A DNA stretch of 5,492 bases from Dehalococcoidia bacterium (GTDB taxonomy: Bacteria > Chloroflexota > Dehalococcoidia > Tepidiformales > Tepidiformaceae). The stretch spans positions 1 through 5,492 of the forward strand of contig VXRS01000022.1 of assembly GCA_009838385.1 (NCBI GenBank), read 5' to 3'. This document shows positions 4,163 to 5,492 of this stretch, one piece after another (the first letter of the stretch is position 1; every line of letters begins with the position of its first letter). Both the position numbers and the translations under genes were made by a program. The notes below the pieces were generated by a model. The model was not told the DNA's origin. It searched no databases and worked only from the letters and a program-made list of their open reading frames with translations.

Positions 4163-5492
4163 ATGCGATTCCCCGCACGGATGTACCGGATCCTCGCCGC
4201 AGGCGCCGCCGTGGCGCTCCTCACGCTGGCGATCGCCGCCTGTGGCGACGTCGACGGCGATGACGACGACAGCGCCGCACCCGCCGCACCCGCGGCGACG
4301 CAGGCGGCCGCCGAAGCCACGCAGGCGCCTAGCCGTGCGCGGCCGGTCCAGGCAGCGGCGACCGAAGCCGCAGCTGCGGAAGAGGCCTACGAAGCCGAAG
4401 CCACCGCAGCAGCCGCGCAGGAAGCAGCGGCGGACAGCGGCTCCTGCGCCAACTGCGCGACCGCTCGCCAGCAGGGGTCCACGAACACGACCCAGGCAGC
4501 CGCCTCGGTCAGCGAGCCGGCGCCCCAGCGGCCTTCGCCCGGGGCCACGACCTTCCAGAACTACGGGCGCACGCCGTACGTCAAGACCTCGATGGACGCC
4601 GTCTCCACGTTCAGCCTCGACACCGACCGCACGTCGTACTTCCTCGCCCTCGCCTGGGCGCAGAGCGGCTATGCGGTCGAGCCCGACTCGGTGCGGGCGG
4701 AGGAGTGGGTGAACGCCTTCTCCTACAACTACGACCCGCCCCGGGACGACCGCAGCTTCGCCATCACGAGCGATGTGGTGCAGCACCCCCTCGGCGAGGG
4801 ACGCCACCTCGTGCGCGTGGCCTTCCAGGCTCCGCAGGTACGCCACGACGTGCCTCTGAACGTGACGCTCGTGCTGGACGCCTCCGGCTCGATGTCCTCG
4901 GGCAACCGCGTCGCCATCGCGCGGGAGGCGGCGGAGGCCATCCGCAACAGCCTCGGCTACAACGACCGCATCGCCGTCGTCCACTTCACCACCGACGTGA
5001 TCGACTGGTACACGGTCGAGCACAGCTGGCCCGGGGACGCGGATGTGGCCTGGTCGATCGACCAGCTCGCCCCGCACAACTCGACGAACGTGCAGGCGGG
5101 GCTCAACCTCGGCGTGCGCCTCGCCGACGAAGCCCGGCGGGAGCGCCCGGACGCCTACAACTACATCATCCTCATGTCGGACGGCGTGGCGAACGTCGAT
5201 GCGACGAACCCCTTCGCCATCCTCGATTCCTCGCCCGATACCGACCACCGCAACCCGCTGCGGCTCATCACCGTCGGGGTGGGCATCGAGAACTACAACG
5301 ACTACCTGCTCGAGCAGCTCGCCCAGCATGGCAACGGCTGGTACCGCTACCTCGACACGACCGAGCAGGCGCGGGAGACGTTCAGCCGCGAGAACTGGCT
5401 GGCGCTCTCGACGCCGTTCGCCGACCAGGCCCGCGCCCAGGTGACCTGGGATCCGGCGCTGGTCAGCTCCTGGCGCATCGTCGGCTACGAGA
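4163..5492 (+). CDS. YfbK-type VWA lipoprotein, paralogue of the upstream gene, 3' truncated
   Basis: The frame stays open from ATG 4163 to the window edge, giving 443 residues. By comparison with the upstream paralogue about 160 are missing. Residues 1-26 are a lipoprotein signal peptide: Arg at 2, 6 and 9, a hydrophobic Ala/Leu core, then lipobox I-A-A-C with C27 as the lipidated residue. An Asp patch (33-36) follows, then an Ala/Glu linker sharing the 'AAATEAAAA..EAYEA' motif (64-78) with its neighbour. A CANC pair (C95, C98) is absent from the neighbour. The YfbK-type N-terminal region begins near 129. The VWA domain has an intact MIDAS: D239, S241 and S243 of DASGSM, T308, and D340 of MSDG. 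The visible C-terminal region ends at 'WRIVGYE'. It should be lipid-anchored on the outer face of the cytoplasmic membrane, beside the membrane-spanning VWA protein. It likely arose by tandem duplication, with the sigma-binding and transmembrane parts replaced by a lipoprotein signal. Confidence 0.9.
   Translation, partial: MRFPARMYRILAAGAAVALLTLAIAACGDVDGDDDDSAAPAAPAATQAAAEATQAPSRARPVQAAATEAAAAEEAYEAEATAAAAQEAAADSGSCANCATARQQGSTNTTQAAASVSEPAPQRPSPGATTFQNYGRTPYVKTSMDAVSTFSLDTDRTSYFLALAWAQSGYAVEPDSVRAEEWVNAFSYNYDPPRDDRSFAITSDVVQHPLGEGRHLVRVAFQAPQVRHDVPLNVTLVLDASGSMSSGNRVAIAREAAEAIRNSLGYNDRIAVVHFTTDVIDWYTVEHSWPGDADVAWSIDQLAPHNSTNVQAGLNLGVRLADEARRERPDAYNYIILMSDGVANVDATNPFAILDSSPDTDHRNPLRLITVGVGIENYNDYLLEQLAQHGNGWYRYLDTTEQARETFSRENWLALSTPFADQARAQVTWDPALVSSWRIVGYE
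4547..5492 (+). repeat. Duplicated VWA coding segment, copy B (cut by window end)
   Basis: This is the second copy of the segment at 2673-3618, offset by 1874 bp without gaps. The 35-bp exact match lies at 5366-5400. In the MIDAS region, 43 of 50 residues are identical (residues 232-281 of the first draft alignment, shifted by one: 233-282 here, against 391-440 in copy A). Differences concentrate near the pre-VWA region and in surface-type residues. Confidence 0.88.

Noticed and set aside
1734..4178. An 814-codon open frame on the minus strand opposite the sigma and membrane VWA genes
   Set aside because: Its product is a low-complexity Val/Gly/Arg/Asp/His-rich sequence with no domain. The plus strand carries clear sigma and VWA motifs with proper ribosome binding sites. 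Long antisense frames are expected opposite GC-rich genes with G/C third positions.
4085..5329. A 414-codon minus-strand open frame that resembles part of the other antisense frame
   Set aside because: The resemblance follows from the duplication of the plus-strand VWA genes, since both are the same antisense frame of paralogous sequence. It is not independent evidence of coding.

Overview
The window is GC-rich DNA, densely coding and clearly bacterial. The Ala/Thr/Glu-rich linkers after membrane anchors, the 'AAC-G-D' lipoprotein signal and the ECF sigma/VWA arrangement resemble high-GC Chloroflexota. That placement is inference from style, not from a marker gene. There is no rRNA, tRNA, CRISPR array, insertion sequence or phage gene.

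Layout. (1) Positions 1-384 hold the 3' end of a plus-strand gene whose product looks like the C-terminal part of a predicted RNase H-like nuclease. (2) Positions 395-1066, minus strand, hold a compact type II toxin-antitoxin operon: a Phd/YefM-type antitoxin followed after 3 nt by a VapC/FitB-type PIN toxin. Twin GACTAGTC palindromes in front of it look like an autoregulatory operator. The nuclease gene and the toxin gene converge, and a short hairpin covers both stop codons. (3) Positions 1067-1264 are a 198-bp divergent intergenic region with the operator, a perfect 10-bp inverted repeat capped by GGAA, a possible ECF-type promoter and a second small inverted repeat. (4) Positions 1265-5492, plus strand, hold a three-gene operon that continues past the window edge: an ECF sigma factor, a 761-residue membrane protein, and a lipoprotein of which 443 residues are visible.

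The third region is the most interesting. The gene overlapping the sigma stop codon, where an anti-sigma factor is normally found, encodes one polypeptide with a short cytoplasmic segment, one transmembrane helix, a long acidic Ala/Glu/Met-rich linker, and a complete YfbK-type von Willebrand factor A module with an intact metal-binding MIDAS site. The next gene is a tandem paralogue of the extracellular part. It has the same Asp patch, the same linker motif and a gapless VWA alignment, but it is anchored by a lipobox cysteine in place of the cytoplasmic/transmembrane part. The simplest model is a surface-sensing system: two VWA proteins, one lipid-anchored and one membrane-spanning, interact with each other or with a shared ligand, and the spanning one controls release of the ECF sigma factor. 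The genes and domains are read from the sequence; the signalling model is inference.
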